This document shows, in pieces, positions 45,871 through 57,225 of a DNA stretch of 64,000 bases. The stretch is from Odontocerum albicorne. Taxonomy: Eukaryota; Arthropoda; Insecta; Trichoptera; Odontoceridae. The position numbers and the translations under genes are program-made. Position 1 is the stretch's first letter, and the number at the start of each line of letters is the position of its first letter. The notes under the pieces are model-generated. The model was given only the letters and a program-made list of their open reading frames with translations. It was not told the origin of the DNA and did no database searches. The DNA lies in NCBI GenBank assembly GCA_949825065.1, contig OX463859.1, forward strand, positions 13,096,452-13,160,451. Reading direction: 5' to 3'.

Positions 45871-46282
45871 ACATTTATTTCTACAAAAAAATTATAAATA
45901 TGCGTTGAGAATTGGACGTAAAAAATATGAAGAACTTAAAAGCATGGTTGCATAAATCCATGTAATTGAAAATGTCTAAAGATGTGGTCGTTAAGAGTGA
46001 TACGTGACGCACAAGGATGTGTGAAGGCAATATGGATGCGTGCCAATCAATACACGACAGGATGATCAGCATTTCAATACACTGTACAGTTAGGGCACAT
46101 GTTCTTCCTTTCAATGGTGATACACGAATGCGGATATATGAGTTGGCTTTCAGAATACAAACACCTTAGTATACAGAAATAAATGGACGATCTTGTGAAA
46201 TATTTACATGTCTTCGTGTTTTTATATTTACTGAAGTGACTTTCAAGCTAAAATATACCGTAAGATTTGAATACCTTTTATT

Positions 46283-46745
46283 AAACCAGTGGTTCTCAAA
46301 GAGGGTAATATGCCTCCCCCTGGTGAGTGATTTTTATTTTAAAAGATTTGATGTGTACATAATTATTATGATTATTATGGTGGCGATAAGGCTTTGAAGG
46401 GGGTCATTCTGGTATTTATTTAATAATCCATATAAAAAAAACTGCCTCACCGTACAGCTCATTTGTAAACTGCCTTTGTCTCAAAGCTGAATAAAATGGT
46501 CTATGCAAAATTTAAAATTTATGATTGTCTATGGAATGAAAATTACTTAATTAAAAACTGGAAGTAAATTTTATGGTTACATAACATATCAAATGAACTA
46601 AAAAAATTGTAATATTGAAAAAGATTTCTTATCTTCGCCACGCCGAGAGCAATGAAAATATCTAATACATTACTAGACGGGCTTTGATTTATCTTAATAC
46701 ACTCCAAGGGGTCTTGGTCCAGAAAAGGTTGTGATACTCGGTGTT
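46283..46745. mobile_element. Possible hAT-like element
   Basis: The left end 'cagtggttctcaaagagggt' is a common hAT terminus. The putative right end 'aaaaggttgtgatactcggt' resembles its inverted form only loosely, and no clean 8-bp duplication is visible. Tentative. Confidence 0.35.
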
Positions 46746-46899
46746 AAATAATACCGTTTGAAATATTCATATTGTTCTTGAATTGTTTTGATTTAGTAAT
46801 AAGACAAGATTTGTGGTCCTGTCGTATCGATATATGCGTTTATTACCTTGTCTCAAATCAAATCTTCAAAATTATTTTGACCACAGTGGTGTATATGGA

Positions 46900-47285
46900 A
46901 GTATACAAAGTCTGGGCATTGAAAGTAATTGATGAGAGTAGGATAAATGTGATAGAAATGCGTACCTTGCGCAAATATCTGGTTTTACTTTGTAATCGAT
47001 AAGACAAATATCACCCAACCTGTGTGTTGCGGGTTCAATTCCAGTTGGAACCCAGATTTAAAAAAATGCAATATACAATTGCACTTTTCGTTATACGTAG
47101 TTAAACTCTGCGAAATTATCGCTATATGGCAATCTCTTTCAACCAACCAGAAATATGTTTATGAGGCCTTAGGTGAATACCAGACTAAAAACTTTTCTTA
47201 AAAAATATTGGTTCCAACAGGAATCGAACCCACAATCTACGTGTTCGATGACAGGCATCTTACAAACTAGGCCACGGAGGTCGTC
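46900..47285. mobile_element. RTE-like scrap and a tail-to-tail SINE pair
   Basis: 46900-46985 is a + strand RTE-like scrap ('ESRINVIEMRTLRKY'). 46990-47068 is a + strand SINE head with B box 'gggttcaattcca' and 'ggaacccagatttaaaaaaa'. 47076-47285 is a minus-strand SINE with head 'gacgacctccgtggcctagt'. The two SINEs are inverted with respect to each other. Confidence 0.65.
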
Positions 47286-48699
47286 ACAATAAACCAATAC
47301 ACGAACACGCGTCTTCCACCCTAACAATAATTTCGAATCAAGAGAGTTGTCCTATCGTATCGTGTCATCCAACATCTTATTTTTTTTTTCGAATTGCATT
47401 TTTAAGATGAACGCTTGACCTTATCGATTTTATCTTCCACGTTGCCGTGAAAGATTGCCATTGACCTACGCCATTAAGCTGGATGTAAACGCATATCTCT
47501 TTATATTTCATAAGTCCACAATTCACCATAACCTTCGCTAAAATCGCTAAACCTCACGTCTGATGTTGATACAAAAACCTTGCCCTGGTCTTCTTATATA
47601 CTCGTGCAAAAACTTCATCTACGCACAAAGTTCCCTTGATCTTTTACAATTTTTTCCATATAAATATCCACTTATTCTGGATTCACTTGACATTGGCTAA
47701 TTTATTTGTCCATATCTACGAATTGTTTCTTACTCAGACAAAGATTTGAATTATATGGACTGCAATAATGAGTTAAGAGAAAAATAATATCATAAGAATA
47801 TTCTAGACCAGGGTTCGGAAACTGACGACCCGCAGGGCGCATACGGTCCATACACTTTTATTTCAAAGAGTATACATTTTATCCATGGCTCTATTCCACA
47901 TTGTTTTTAATAGGATATTTAAATATAAATCCTTTAGCGTTAAAAAAGATCCAAATTGGTAACAGGAAAATAGCGAACTCTGTTGACTGGCAAACTTTTG
48001 TTCAATGTACGCCATCGTAAATTGAAATTCTTCGGTGCCATATTCACGAACTGAGCAGTAGTATTTACGGACTGAGTAGTATCGCCATTCGTATACGGAA
48101 TAACTTTATTGAATGAGCTTTATTGAACGATATCTTCCATATCGCAGTGGATACATTGAGGATCGTAATACTTAATAAACTTTATAGGTGAACTGAGTAA
48201 TTTCACAAGGAAGCATGAGTAATATTGTTTATGTTATAATTATGCTGTATGACTTGAAATGATTTTTATTCATTGAGTTGAATCTGTATGAAATGTAAAA
48301 TAATTAAAAAAGGTAAATAAATATATAAAAATAGATAAATATTAATTTTTGTGGCCCACAAATATTTTACCATACCAATATTATATGAGACCCGTGTGTT
48401 AAATAATTTTAATAATAAGTTTTATAAGCGTAATAAATTAATAAATATTTTTATATAACTGGTACGAGAATTCCAGCAAACATTGAAGAGCTTGGCTAGA
48501 AGAACATTGTCGTTAGACCTATCGTGTTAAAAACTAATGGAGTTCGTCATCTCACGTGTTGACAAAGCTATCCCGCTCGAGAAAAGGTTACAATACTCGC
48601 ATTTGTCTGGCGCGAAGGAATATCATTACCAGACGAACACTATTACCAGACTAGGACCTTTTTTCATATTTTGCAGGTACCTCATTTTTCAGGTACATT

Positions 48700-48775
48700 G
48701 TTATTTGTTTAGTCAAAACCTCTTGGTGGAAGTCAAACGTCTTATCAATAAGGCCGCGGAGGTCATCAGACACAG
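48700..48775 (-). mobile_element. SINE head scrap
   Basis: The minus strand gives 'gatgacctccgcggccttat' followed by 'tgataagacgtttgac'. The B box is damaged and the tail absent. Confidence 0.5.
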
Positions 48776-49117
48776 TAACGTTAGAAGGACCGGATGGTAT
48801 ATTTAAGAGAAGAAAACGATCAAACCAGATGTTCAGTATTGTTTACAACAAGAGATCCACTTTCTATAGGATCATTGGCGCAAACATAACTGACATGCTA
48901 TGTCCTGCAGGGATCTCTTGTGACACTACTATATGTATGAGATTCTGTCTCTGCCTATCCTATTCACATGATCATTCATGTACCGCATTATTTTCCTGCC
49001 CCATTTGACGATATCCTCTGTGTTGCAGGTCTGTCAAATGTGAGAGTTTCTGATCCTATCTCTGAGAGATTTTCCTTCGATGTTTCGCAATATTTTCATC
49101 TCGGATGTTCGAATTTG

Positions 49118-49285
49118 CATTCTTCTAGTTGTGTCGGCTTTGGTTTCAATATTATACTATACTATAAGTCATGATTAATCTGACATAACTCAATATCGAT
49201 TCACATTCTTCTAGTTGTGTCGGCTTTGGTTTCAACATTATACTATAAGTCATGATTAATCTGACATAACTCAATATCGATTCGT
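49118..49285. repeat. Tandem duplication, about 85 bp x 2
   Basis: Two copies of 'cattcttctagttgtgtcgg' followed by 'ctttggtttcaayattatac' and 'cataactcaatatcgattc'. Copy 2 lacks one 'tatac' step. It lies just before the SINE at 49324. Confidence 0.85.
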
Positions 49286-49323
49286 ATATTTGTGTTTTTA
49301 TTTTTCAGATCACATCTCTCATC

Positions 49324-49517
49324 GACCTCCGTGGCCTGGTGGTAAGACGCTTGTCTACCGATCCGGAGGATGCGGGTTCGATCCCCGTTGGAATTCAGAT
49401 TTTTTAAAATGGAATTCCAGTCTGGTTTTCACTTAGGACCCATTAAAAACATATTTCTGGTTGGTTGGAAGAGATTGCCACATGGCAATAAACTCGCCAG
49501 GTGAAATAAAAAAATAT
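49324..49517 (+). mobile_element. SINE reference copy
   Basis: The cleanest + strand copy. The head 'gacctccgtggcctggtggt' contains the Pol III A box (tggcctggtgg, 49332-49342), and the B box ggttcgatccc is at 49375-49385, the spacing typical of a tRNA-derived head. Then follow an A/T-rich link, 'ccagtctggttttcacttag', and the tail 'ggttggttggaagagattgc' with the TTGCC-ACAT-GGCAA hairpin, ending in an A-rich run. No coding capacity, so mobilisation needs a LINE in trans. Confidence 0.92.
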
Positions 49518-50434
49518 AAACAAATTAAAAATCTCTTCGACAACCAGATATTGCGACTGCCTTAGTTGTTTGTTCCCTTACTTCATATATTGTACTGCAT
49601 AAAAAAAACAAGTAACTAGCCACGGGAATAACCAAACCCGTCACCAAAATCCTCAGTGTTCATAAAAGGTCTAAGGATTTAAGATAAAATTGTATCAGTT
49701 TTCAATATATAACAGTAAGTAGGGATATTCGCATATATTATAACGATAAAGATCGATCATCGATAAATCAAAGTAAAATGATTATACGTCTTAGTGATAT
49801 CGCCTTCCTTACACATGTTTCATATACTTAATCATTACTCATCAGAAAAATCATTACAAATCAGTGCAAACGTCAATTGGTATACTTCCATACAAAACAT
49901 CAACAATATTCAATCGCTGTTAACAAAAATACAATCGTGCGGACGCATACCATCGAGATAATTATTACATTGCACAAGTCATATATCTGTTCAGACCATT
50001 AGGCAAACAAGACGGTACGCGACGCGACTTCCAATGCGATCTTTTGCCATCTTGGGTAGCGTAATTATTATTGTTGGCTCTTGCTCAACAGCTCAACAAG
50101 TCGGACACCGCGCACCGGCTTGATCATCTGTTTCTGCTTGAGGGCATCATGTGCAAACATCAACATAAGAATGTCTCCTTGGTCACATACGATAACTGTC
50201 GAGCTAATCGACTGAGTAAGTTTAATATATTTCCGAAATTGCTTTTGTACAGTAAACCCATCTTGACAGAAGATCATTTAAGAAGTCTTTGTTCTTGAAT
50301 TGTTAATGACTTTGGGACCATTTTTGAGACAACCTTTTTAGACGGCATAATTTTTAGTACTTACAAAATATGTTATCTCTATTTTTTATTTTTTATTTCG
50401 TTCTACTCGTATTAGTGTTATCGTTGCATTTCGT

Positions 50435-50545
50435 GACTGCTTATGTGACCTAGTAAAACGCTTGATTTTCACACGAAGATTATGGGTTCGAATCTGGATG
50501 GTACTTGAATAAATAAAAAGGGTTCCAATCTGGTAAAAGTGTTCG
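50435..50545 (+). mobile_element. Decayed SINE head
   Basis: Contains 'gcttatgtgacctagtaaaa' and the B-box region 'atgggttcgaatctgg', then 'gggttccaatctggt'. No tail. Confidence 0.5.
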
Positions 50546-51194
50546 TCTGGTAACAATTCTAAAACGTGTCATATTTGTGTAAACACTGTTGTCTCTTCAC
50601 GTACAGGGTATTATTTCCAATACGTGTAATGACGAACCGCGACTTCCGTGCCTACTACAGTGATTCTTAATCCGAAGATTCGATTACTGGGACTGAAGAT
50701 AATGTTGTCTCTCGACCACGTTCTTCAATATATTCGAATCGCAATTTTGCAATTTGCTCTATAAATTATATTCTCGTATCCCTTTGGAGAGATTGTTTTT
50801 TTTTATTTTCCACGATTTAATTGGTGTATTTATGCATCATAATTTGAAAGATATGTTTTTTGGAAGATTTAGACCTGTTATATTTTGTTTAAAATTTTAC
50901 AACGATATGTAAAGGACGCTTAATTGTACAATAATTTATTTTGTTAATAAATAAATAATTGTTTGAAGGGTTTAATTTAGCATAACAATTGTGTCCCAAT
51001 TAAACCTACTCGCTTACCGCCACTAATTACAACCTGTAAGGACTTGACTCTCTTTTATGTTTTTTTTTTATATTAGGCAATCCACCCAAATTACGATGAT
51101 TTGTGCCACCAAATTAGCCACTGTGCCATTATATGAGTCAATATAAAAAAAAAACTAATTAAAAAAAAATACAAATTCTAGTAATTTTAAATTT

Positions 51195-51497
51195 CAACTA
51201 ATTCAGCTTTAAAAATGTAACAATCGATTTATAAGTGGAAAGGTTCCACGGAGAAAGACGAAATACAACATTCGTTGGACGCGGTAAAGATATTGGCTTA
51301 TAGTTAATCAAATGTGTCTCGCAAAGGACAACGAAAAATAAATTGCCTGTAGTTTCATCATCCAAACCACACTCATAGCCGAGATTCTCCATAATATCAA
51401 TTATGTAAAAATGACTAGTCACCACACAGTGGCCCGTCCGACATATGAAGGACACTTCCATCTTGTTCATTCTTATTATATTTAACCATTGTTTCAA
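51195..51497 (-). mobile_element. LINE ORF2 C-terminal fragment (cysteine motif)
   Basis: The minus strand gives 'EVSFICRTGHCVVTSHFYII', then 'GYECGLDDETTGNLFFVVLC', homologous to 28565-28810. Partly frame-preserved over 99 codons but without start or domain context. Confidence 0.65.
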
Positions 51498-51760
51498 AGG
51501 GATAGATTGTTGGATTAATTCACAATATATATAGAGCTCTTATTTACCCCAGTTATACCAATCACTACCAATAGACCAATCCAACGCCCATAAGTGTCAA
51601 GTATCATGTTTAATTTTATTTAAAATATCAGTTACTGGCAGTGAAAAATCAGACAGGGGACAACCGGTAGAGCATGCTTCTTTGCCAAGGAGTTAACACA
51701 TTCATTACTATTATCTTATATGTATTACGATGATTATTTACCTAAAGCTTTTTGTTCCAG

Positions 51761-51879
51761 CTACGGTCTACTGGGTGCGTCAGGCTGCGGCAAAACCACT
51801 TTGCTGTCCTGCATAGTGGGCCGGCGGAGGCTCAACTCTGGGGAGATATGGGTGTTGGGGGGAAAACCCGGAACCAAAG
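51761..51879 (+). CDS. ABCH-type ABC transporter, exon 3 (Walker A)
   Basis: The acceptor is 'tttgttccag' and the donor 'gtaacc'. The first C completes Ile76; then 39 codons read 'YGLLGASGCGKTTLLSCIVG', then 'RRRLNSGEIWVLGGKPGTK'. GASGCGKTT (residues 81-89) is the Walker A P-loop, with Lys87 and Thr88 binding the ATP phosphates and Mg2+. The last G joins GT of exon 4 to make Gly116. The 'LLGASGCGKTTLL...GRRRLNSGEIWVLGGKPGTKGSGVPG' run is characteristic of the insect ABCH / 'ABCG23-like' proteins, half transporters with the nucleotide-binding domain first. In insects, ABCH members are needed for cuticular lipid barrier formation; the precise substrate is unproven, and that role for this gene is inference. 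Confidence 0.96.
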
Positions 51880-51925
51880 GTAACCACTTCTATTTGATAC
51901 TAAAAGCTTTACTAGTTCTAGTCTA

Positions 51926-52125
51926 GTTCATAGCAATAGATAACCGGATTATGGAACACAATAAATATCAAAAACGTTCATAGCAATAGATTACCGGATA
52001 TAGGAACACATTGAACATCAAAAACGTTCATAGCAATAGATGACCGGATGCAGGAACACGAGGAATATCAAAAACGTTCATAGCAATAGATGACCGGATG
52101 CAGGAACACAATGAATATCAAAAAC
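51926..52125. repeat. Tandem repeat, 4 x 50 bp
   Basis: Units start at 51926, 51976, 52026 and 52076 (core 'gttcatagcaatagatgacc'). The array begins 46 bp after the exon 3 donor. Confidence 0.95.
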
Positions 52126-52430
52126 TTTATAAGTTTTCCATAATTACTTTGTTTGGTGGTCCCTCCTCCACTTACACTATCTCTAGAATCGCATTAAGTT
52201 ACCTTATAGTGTGACTGTGTACCCGTAATTGGTTTTAATCATACACTGATGAGGAGTTCTTCTTCTGCTGGTGCCACACTAGAGTGGGGAAAGCTAGCGG
52301 TAGCACAGACAGAAGGCCAGATACATCGGATAGAGATGAAATTTTAATTAAATAGGAAAATAACAAACTGACTTATACATTATTTATAGTAAAGGTTTTA
52401 ACGCTGTGCAGGTATAAAGACATTGTAATT

Positions 52431-52590
52431 TGTTTATTGAAACACTGGTTTCAAGGTTTTATCCTCATCATCAGGGTAGCACAAACAAGACTTATTTGTA
52501 CTCCCCTGATGATGAGATGAAAACCTTGAAACCGGTAAGACTATTCCGTTATATAAAGCGGAATGAACAGTGTTTGACTAAACAAATTGC
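52431..52590. mobile_element. PLE-derived foldback unit
   Basis: A short left arm (gtaatttgtttattgaaaca ... ggtttcaaggttttatcctc) faces a longer right arm (cccctgatgatgagatgaaa ... gcggaatgaacagtgtttga). The left arm has lost its middle ('ttattccac..taccgg'). The flank 'gcaggtataaagacattg' recurs at 14420. Confidence 0.75.
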
Positions 52591-53109
52591 AAACTAACTT
52601 CTACTACTGAAGACCTTTAAATATTTAGGAAGTCATTAAACTTATCACAAAAATTATAAAAAGCTGCAAAATTATCTCTAGTCGCTACAAGGTCAGTAAA
52701 CTATATATGTTGTGGTATGTTTAGCCAGCTATCGTTTTCCTTCTTTATTTTAGTGGTCACAAATTAAGAATGCTGATTTTGGATATCCATATTGCACCAT
52801 TCAACGATTTTGCAGGCTTGACCTGACATGGAACGATGTTGATTTGCAGGTTGCGAATCAGCCTGGATGGAGGGGTTTTGTGGCATTTCAGTGTTCATGT
52901 AATAAGAGGGTGCTAGAATTATAATTTGAAAGCCACTCGTCTTAGTGTTGACAAAATTGTCATTTCTGGTTTTCTGCCTTTGAGCTTCTCTATGGGTCTG
53001 AGACTTAGATTCCTTATAGAATGCATATTCGAATTCTTCGGATCCACTGGAGTGATCATGTCACTGATGTTTCGGTCCTGCAACGTTCCAACTGTAAACC
53101 TATAGAATA

Positions 53110-53500
53110 TATGATTATAAAGGCGAAATTGCGGTAGACCGGGCATGTGATACGCATGAGCGACCATAGACTTACAAAACGCGTGTTTTACGGGAAAGTG
53201 GTGGGCAAGCGAAAAGTTGGTGGGCAGATGAAGCGCTTTAAGGACAGTCTGCGAGAGTCACTTACTTTGTGCGGGGCGCCTGAGCACTGGGAGCAGGTGG
53301 CTCGGGACCATGAGGGGTGGAGAGCCGTATGTTCTCGGGCTGATGGCGTCTCAGTGGCTAGACGTGTGAGAAACAGTCAGCGAGCTGCGAACATGCGTCA
53401 GCATGACCAGGCGGCTCAGCAGAGTCCACATGTCTGTGGCATTTGCGGGAGGGAGTGGAGTGAAGGATTCCCCATTTCGCCAAGATGTATTTGGTCCTCC
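53110..53500 (+). mobile_element. LINE ORF2 C-terminus with zinc-finger remnant
   Basis: Open from about 53147: 'MIRMSDHRLTKRVFYGKVVG', then 'RKVGGQMKRFKDSLRESLTL', 'WEQVARDHEGWRAVCSRA' and 'HVCGICGREWSEGF'. This layout (RxxxR..FYGEL..GKRxxGGQxxRFKDxLxxSL ... W...A.DR..WR ... C2H2) is the end of a CR1/RTE-like LINE ORF2. The final finger keeps only its first cysteine pair. GC-rich against its surroundings, so fairly young. Confidence 0.8.
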
Positions 53501-53599
53501 GCATTACTACCTTATCTGTGTTCGACAAACAGAATCCTTGGCTTCTGCACTCCCTTCCTTTAAATTATTTCCGTTTTTATAAGTATATATAACATATGT

Positions 53600-54045
53600 T
53601 CCAAAATATAGAAATGAATGCATGGGTAAAATGGATGTTTTAAGCAAAATGAAGAAAGAAGCTTTAAGGTGGTTTGGATATGTGGAGAGAATGAATGATG
53701 AAAGAGTGACTAAGCGAGTGAACAAGTCAGAAGTGCTAGGTGTACGAGGAAGATGTACTGGTATACCGAGTAAAACGTGGCTAGACCAGATTTTGAATGA
53801 AGGTAAAGTGGTAAGTATGAACAATAAGAGATTGTGCATGACGAAATGTATGAATGTGGAAGAAACGAAAAATGTGTGCTTGGATAGAATAGTTTGGAGA
53901 TCCAGTTGGTACCCAGATTTTTTAAAAAAGAATTCCAGTTTGGTTTTCACTCAAGGACTTTCACTAACAAATTTCTAGTAGGTTGGAAGAGACCACCATA
54001 TGGCAATAAGCTCACCAGGTTGTGATGTATACATAAAAAATATAA
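53600..54045 (+). mobile_element. RTE-like LINE fragment followed by SINE tail
   Basis: 53622-53895: 'MGKMDVLSKMKKEALRWFGY', 'VERMNDERVTKRVNKSEVLG' and 'CMNVEETKNVCLDRIVWRS', an open 118-codon frame but without the catalytic RT. 53903-54045 is a SINE body and tail ('ggtacccagattttttaaaa', 'ttggaagagaccaccatatg', 'caataagctcaccaggttgt'). Confidence 0.75.
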
Positions 54046-55136
54046 TACAATACACTAATGTAATACTTTAAAACAATTTTTAGGTGAAAAGTACAATTGT
54101 TATTTAATTTTTTTATGTACAATACTCGCTGTAGTTTTTCCTGTTTTGTTTACAAATGTTTTTCCCTCTTAGTTTTATGTTTAAGTTTGATTTTTTTTTT
54201 CATTTTTGTTGTTGATTTTCGTTTATGTTGTATATGCTGTAAAGTTAATTTGAGTTTACTTTATATAAGATTTTTTTTGTATAATTATCATTGAATTTTG
54301 ATTTTTTATAAAGGCTGCGACCGAGAAAATTTACTAAATAAATAGGAATAATTTGTTTTCGTACCCCGTATTCTAGTCATCAGTGACTATACTATAATAC
54401 ATGTAGTGCGATGTTAAAATATTGTGACTTTATTGATTATTCGTAGTTCCAATCATCAATAAACTCACATTAATTTAATATCACATTTAACGGCCCGAAT
54501 GACCTATACAAGGCACGTTTTATAAACACTTACAATAATTGACACACGAGTATTATACTAAGGCTAATAAACAATCGTAGGTAGCTTTGTAAATCAATAA
54601 TCAATTCCGCAATTACGTTATAAGAGAACATCAAGAAATGGAGGGTCGATTGACGATCGAAAGTTCTTTTTTATTGATGATATATAGTATACGTATATAA
54701 AAAGGTTTGGTACATATATATTGTATAAAATGAGTAAAAATAATTTTAAACGTATTCCAAGGTAAATCATTATTTTAATTAATAGAACACTAGTTGCAAC
54801 CCGTGAAATATTATCGGAAGTAAAACAAATTCTACATTTATGAAAATATGTATTCATAAATGTAAAATTTGTTTATATATATCATTTATACATCGTCCCC
54901 TTTTATACCAGTTCAAAAATTGTTAGCTAGTTATTTAAAATTCGTTCAGTATCACGGACCCACCGAGATTCAATTTTTGAATTACTTTCGCAGAGAATCT
55001 AAGTATTCCTCTCTCGCTTTCTTGTATTCAAAATTCAATTCTCGTATTCTTTCTTTGACGACAACCATCGTACGGGTTTTGGCCTATTTATTAATGGAAA
55101 ATGCAGTATTTTGAATGAAATATATTATACTCGTAG

Positions 55137-55210
55137 ATCGAGGTGCATGGCCGCGCGGTAACACACTGGACTTCCGTGCGGAAGGTCGCTGGTTCAAACC
55201 CCGCGCTATG
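55137..55210 (+). mobile_element. tRNA-like SINE head of a second family
   Basis: Contains 'gcatggccgcgcggtaacac' (A-box-like) and 'gctggttcaaaccccgcgc' (B box GGTTCAAACCC). The anticodon-arm position does not fold as a tRNA, and no acceptor stem closes, so it is a tRNA-derived element rather than a tRNA gene. The sequence to about 55545 may be its body but is unclassified. Confidence 0.5.
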
Positions 55211-55555
55211 CTACTCCCCTCAAACGACACTTGATTTTTTTCCGCCTAGTATTCGGAGGTATAAGAATATATATAACATTGGTCATATTCATTCTTCTTT
55301 CAAAAAAATATAGAAAAAAACACAACATGCCGGTGTGCTCCGATCGCCTCAATTCGGTGTACCCTCGGATCCAGTACAGCGGTGTAGCCGGGGAGTTTGC
55401 TGGTGTGCAACGGCTCACTCAATTAATAAGAAACAATACAAAAAACTCCACCGCACAGCTTCGTCTTCCAATTGAATTGACGTTGGAATGGCGAGGTGAT
55501 ACTGAAAGTACAGCTAAAGATCGAGTTCTACTAAAATACCGTTAATAACAGTGAA

Positions 55556-55945
55556 TATACATACATACCATCACGCCATTTACCTGTCGAGGTAGGCAGA
55601 GATGACAGAACGTCATACTTTCCTATCTCAACACACACATCCGTAGCCTGTTCTACATCCATACAACTTCTGCGATTACTTTGATTTACTGCGTTTCTTC
55701 TTTCAGAATATAATTCGCTTGATTCATATACCTCTTACACGCCTTCTACTCACGTTTGCACCATATATCTCTTTTGTTAGTATTTCTTTATTCATTCGTT
55801 CCCATGCCCAAACCATCTAGACGTGCTCTTCTTCATCTCACCTAACACATATCACCCTTGAATTCCAATGAATTCCTTATCATTTCATTCCGTATTCTGT
55901 CATACATTGTCACTGCATGTAGTCTTTTCAATGCACATATGTAAT
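55556..55945 (-). mobile_element. RTE-like LINE 3' end
   Basis: Begins at the 3' signature 'catcacgccatttacctgtc', 'gaggtaggcagagatgacag' and runs upstream on the minus strand through 'ccatgcccaaaccatctag' and 'cattccgtattctgtcatac'. One of the best preserved 3' ends. Confidence 0.8.
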
Positions 55946-56116
55946 GATAACATCTGTTTGCGCATAATAATAACATCTCACTCAAGACGAAAATCAGGAT
56001 TAAGCATACATCCTAACGAAATTATCAAATACAAATAATGCTATTTTACATTGACACAAAAAAACGTTATCATTACATTATGAATGTACTCAACTGCAGA
56101 ACATCTTGAAAAAATG

Positions 56117-56195
56117 TGAAAACCTTGAAACCGGTAGGGTTATACCGTTATATAACGTGGAATAAAAAGTGTCGGATTAAACAAATTACAATTTA
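56117..56195 (+). mobile_element. Single PLE end
   Basis: 'gtgaaaaccttgaaaccggt', 'agggttataccgttatataa', 'cgtggaataaaaagtgtcgg', then 'aaacaaattac'. It is one right arm, without partner or coding part. Confidence 0.7.
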
Positions 56196-56214
56196 TCCGA
56201 CTATATCCTTTCAT

Positions 56215-57225
56215 TATTTCCGCGGCCTACTTTTTTGCTCGTCATTAATTCCAGACATATATGTTTTTTTTTTGTTAAGTCTTTCAGAACTCATTTCCTC
56301 GATATGTCCAAACCGTCTCAATATTCCTTTCTTAATTCTACTTATAACATCCAACTTAACACTTGCCACCCTATGATGGATAGTGAGTGACCAGGACTTA
56401 CATAATAAAATAATTTTATAACTAATTACAAAAAGTAACCTAGCAGATTTTGCATAATTTTAATTTAAAACATACATTTTTCACTGGATGCTGAGCGTCC
56501 AGCACAGTGGTTGGCGGAATTGTTTAGCACAGTAAGGCAAGTGTTAAACAAACAGTTATCCCTAATCCGGTTATTTCTTACTATATCACACATTATAATA
56601 TTATATTATACAATACAATAGTATATAATGTATTATATTCGTCGCCAAACACGTATTTCTACTGTATTTATTCTGCTCCTACCATTATTTCCTAATACCC
56701 ATGCTTCCGTAAAACATGATGGACACTAATACAACACTGTGTACTATCATGTTTGAAGATTTCATAATTGGTATATTGGCAAACAGTTTTAAATACTCCG
56801 TTGACCTTGTTCTGTTGAAGCACGCCTTTCAATAACTTTACTTACTGTCTGCCGAAGACATGCTTCCCAGCTAATAAAATTCCTCAACTTGCTCTAGTAT
56901 TTTATTGTTCATCCATACATCGCAAATACATGATCACTCTCTTCGATAACTTTTTACTTCTTAAAATTCATAATTTTTTTTCATATTATATAATACAATA
57001 TGTTTTTTCAACCAAATCTACTAAAGCATTTTCATTATTTGACATTATCACCACATCGTCTGCATACAATAATCCATTCACGGGCAAATATAACATTTTC
57101 ACATCTCTTATTCCACTCTTCAACTTTGTTTACACTGGAATCAATATAATTATTGAACAGCCATTTATACATCAAACATCCTTGTTTCACACTTATTTTA
57201 ATGGATAAACACACAGTCATCTCAA
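56215..57225 (-). mobile_element. RTE-like LINE fragment reaching into the RT
   Basis: Minus strand from the C-terminal part (56290 'cgatatgtccaaaccgtctc') back to the RT: near 57040-57070 'caccacatcgtctgcataca' is the reverse complement of the YADDVV box. Frames are broken. Confidence 0.7.

Larger units (their letters stand above)
33794..51760 (+). other. ABCH intron, 17,967 bp
   Basis: Phase-2 intron (donor GTAAGT, acceptor TTTGTTCCAG). It opens with an 81/85-bp tandem array and is otherwise transposon-rich. The stretches 36000-36720, 39350-40140, 42560-43200, 45870-46280, 47300-47800 and 49520-51190 hold nothing I can identify apart from short SINE scraps. Confidence 0.85.

Noticed and set aside
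47808..48400. Second CAGGGTTCGG-type hAT element
   Set aside because: The left end 'cagggttcggaaactgacga' looks hAT-like, but I found no convincing right inverted end or 8-bp duplication.
49324..49395. Functional tRNA gene
   Set aside because: A and B boxes are present but no acceptor stem closes, and the same head is repeated with a common non-tRNA body and tail, so it is a SINE. The same applies to 55137-55210.
50068..50298. Overlapping open frames on both strands
   Set aside because: Only 69 and 75 codons, no motif, no splice or promoter context; consistent with chance.
55231..55545. 104-codon + strand frame after the tRNA-like head
   Set aside because: No domain recognised. It starts within AT-rich DNA next to a SINE-like head and is probably part of that element.
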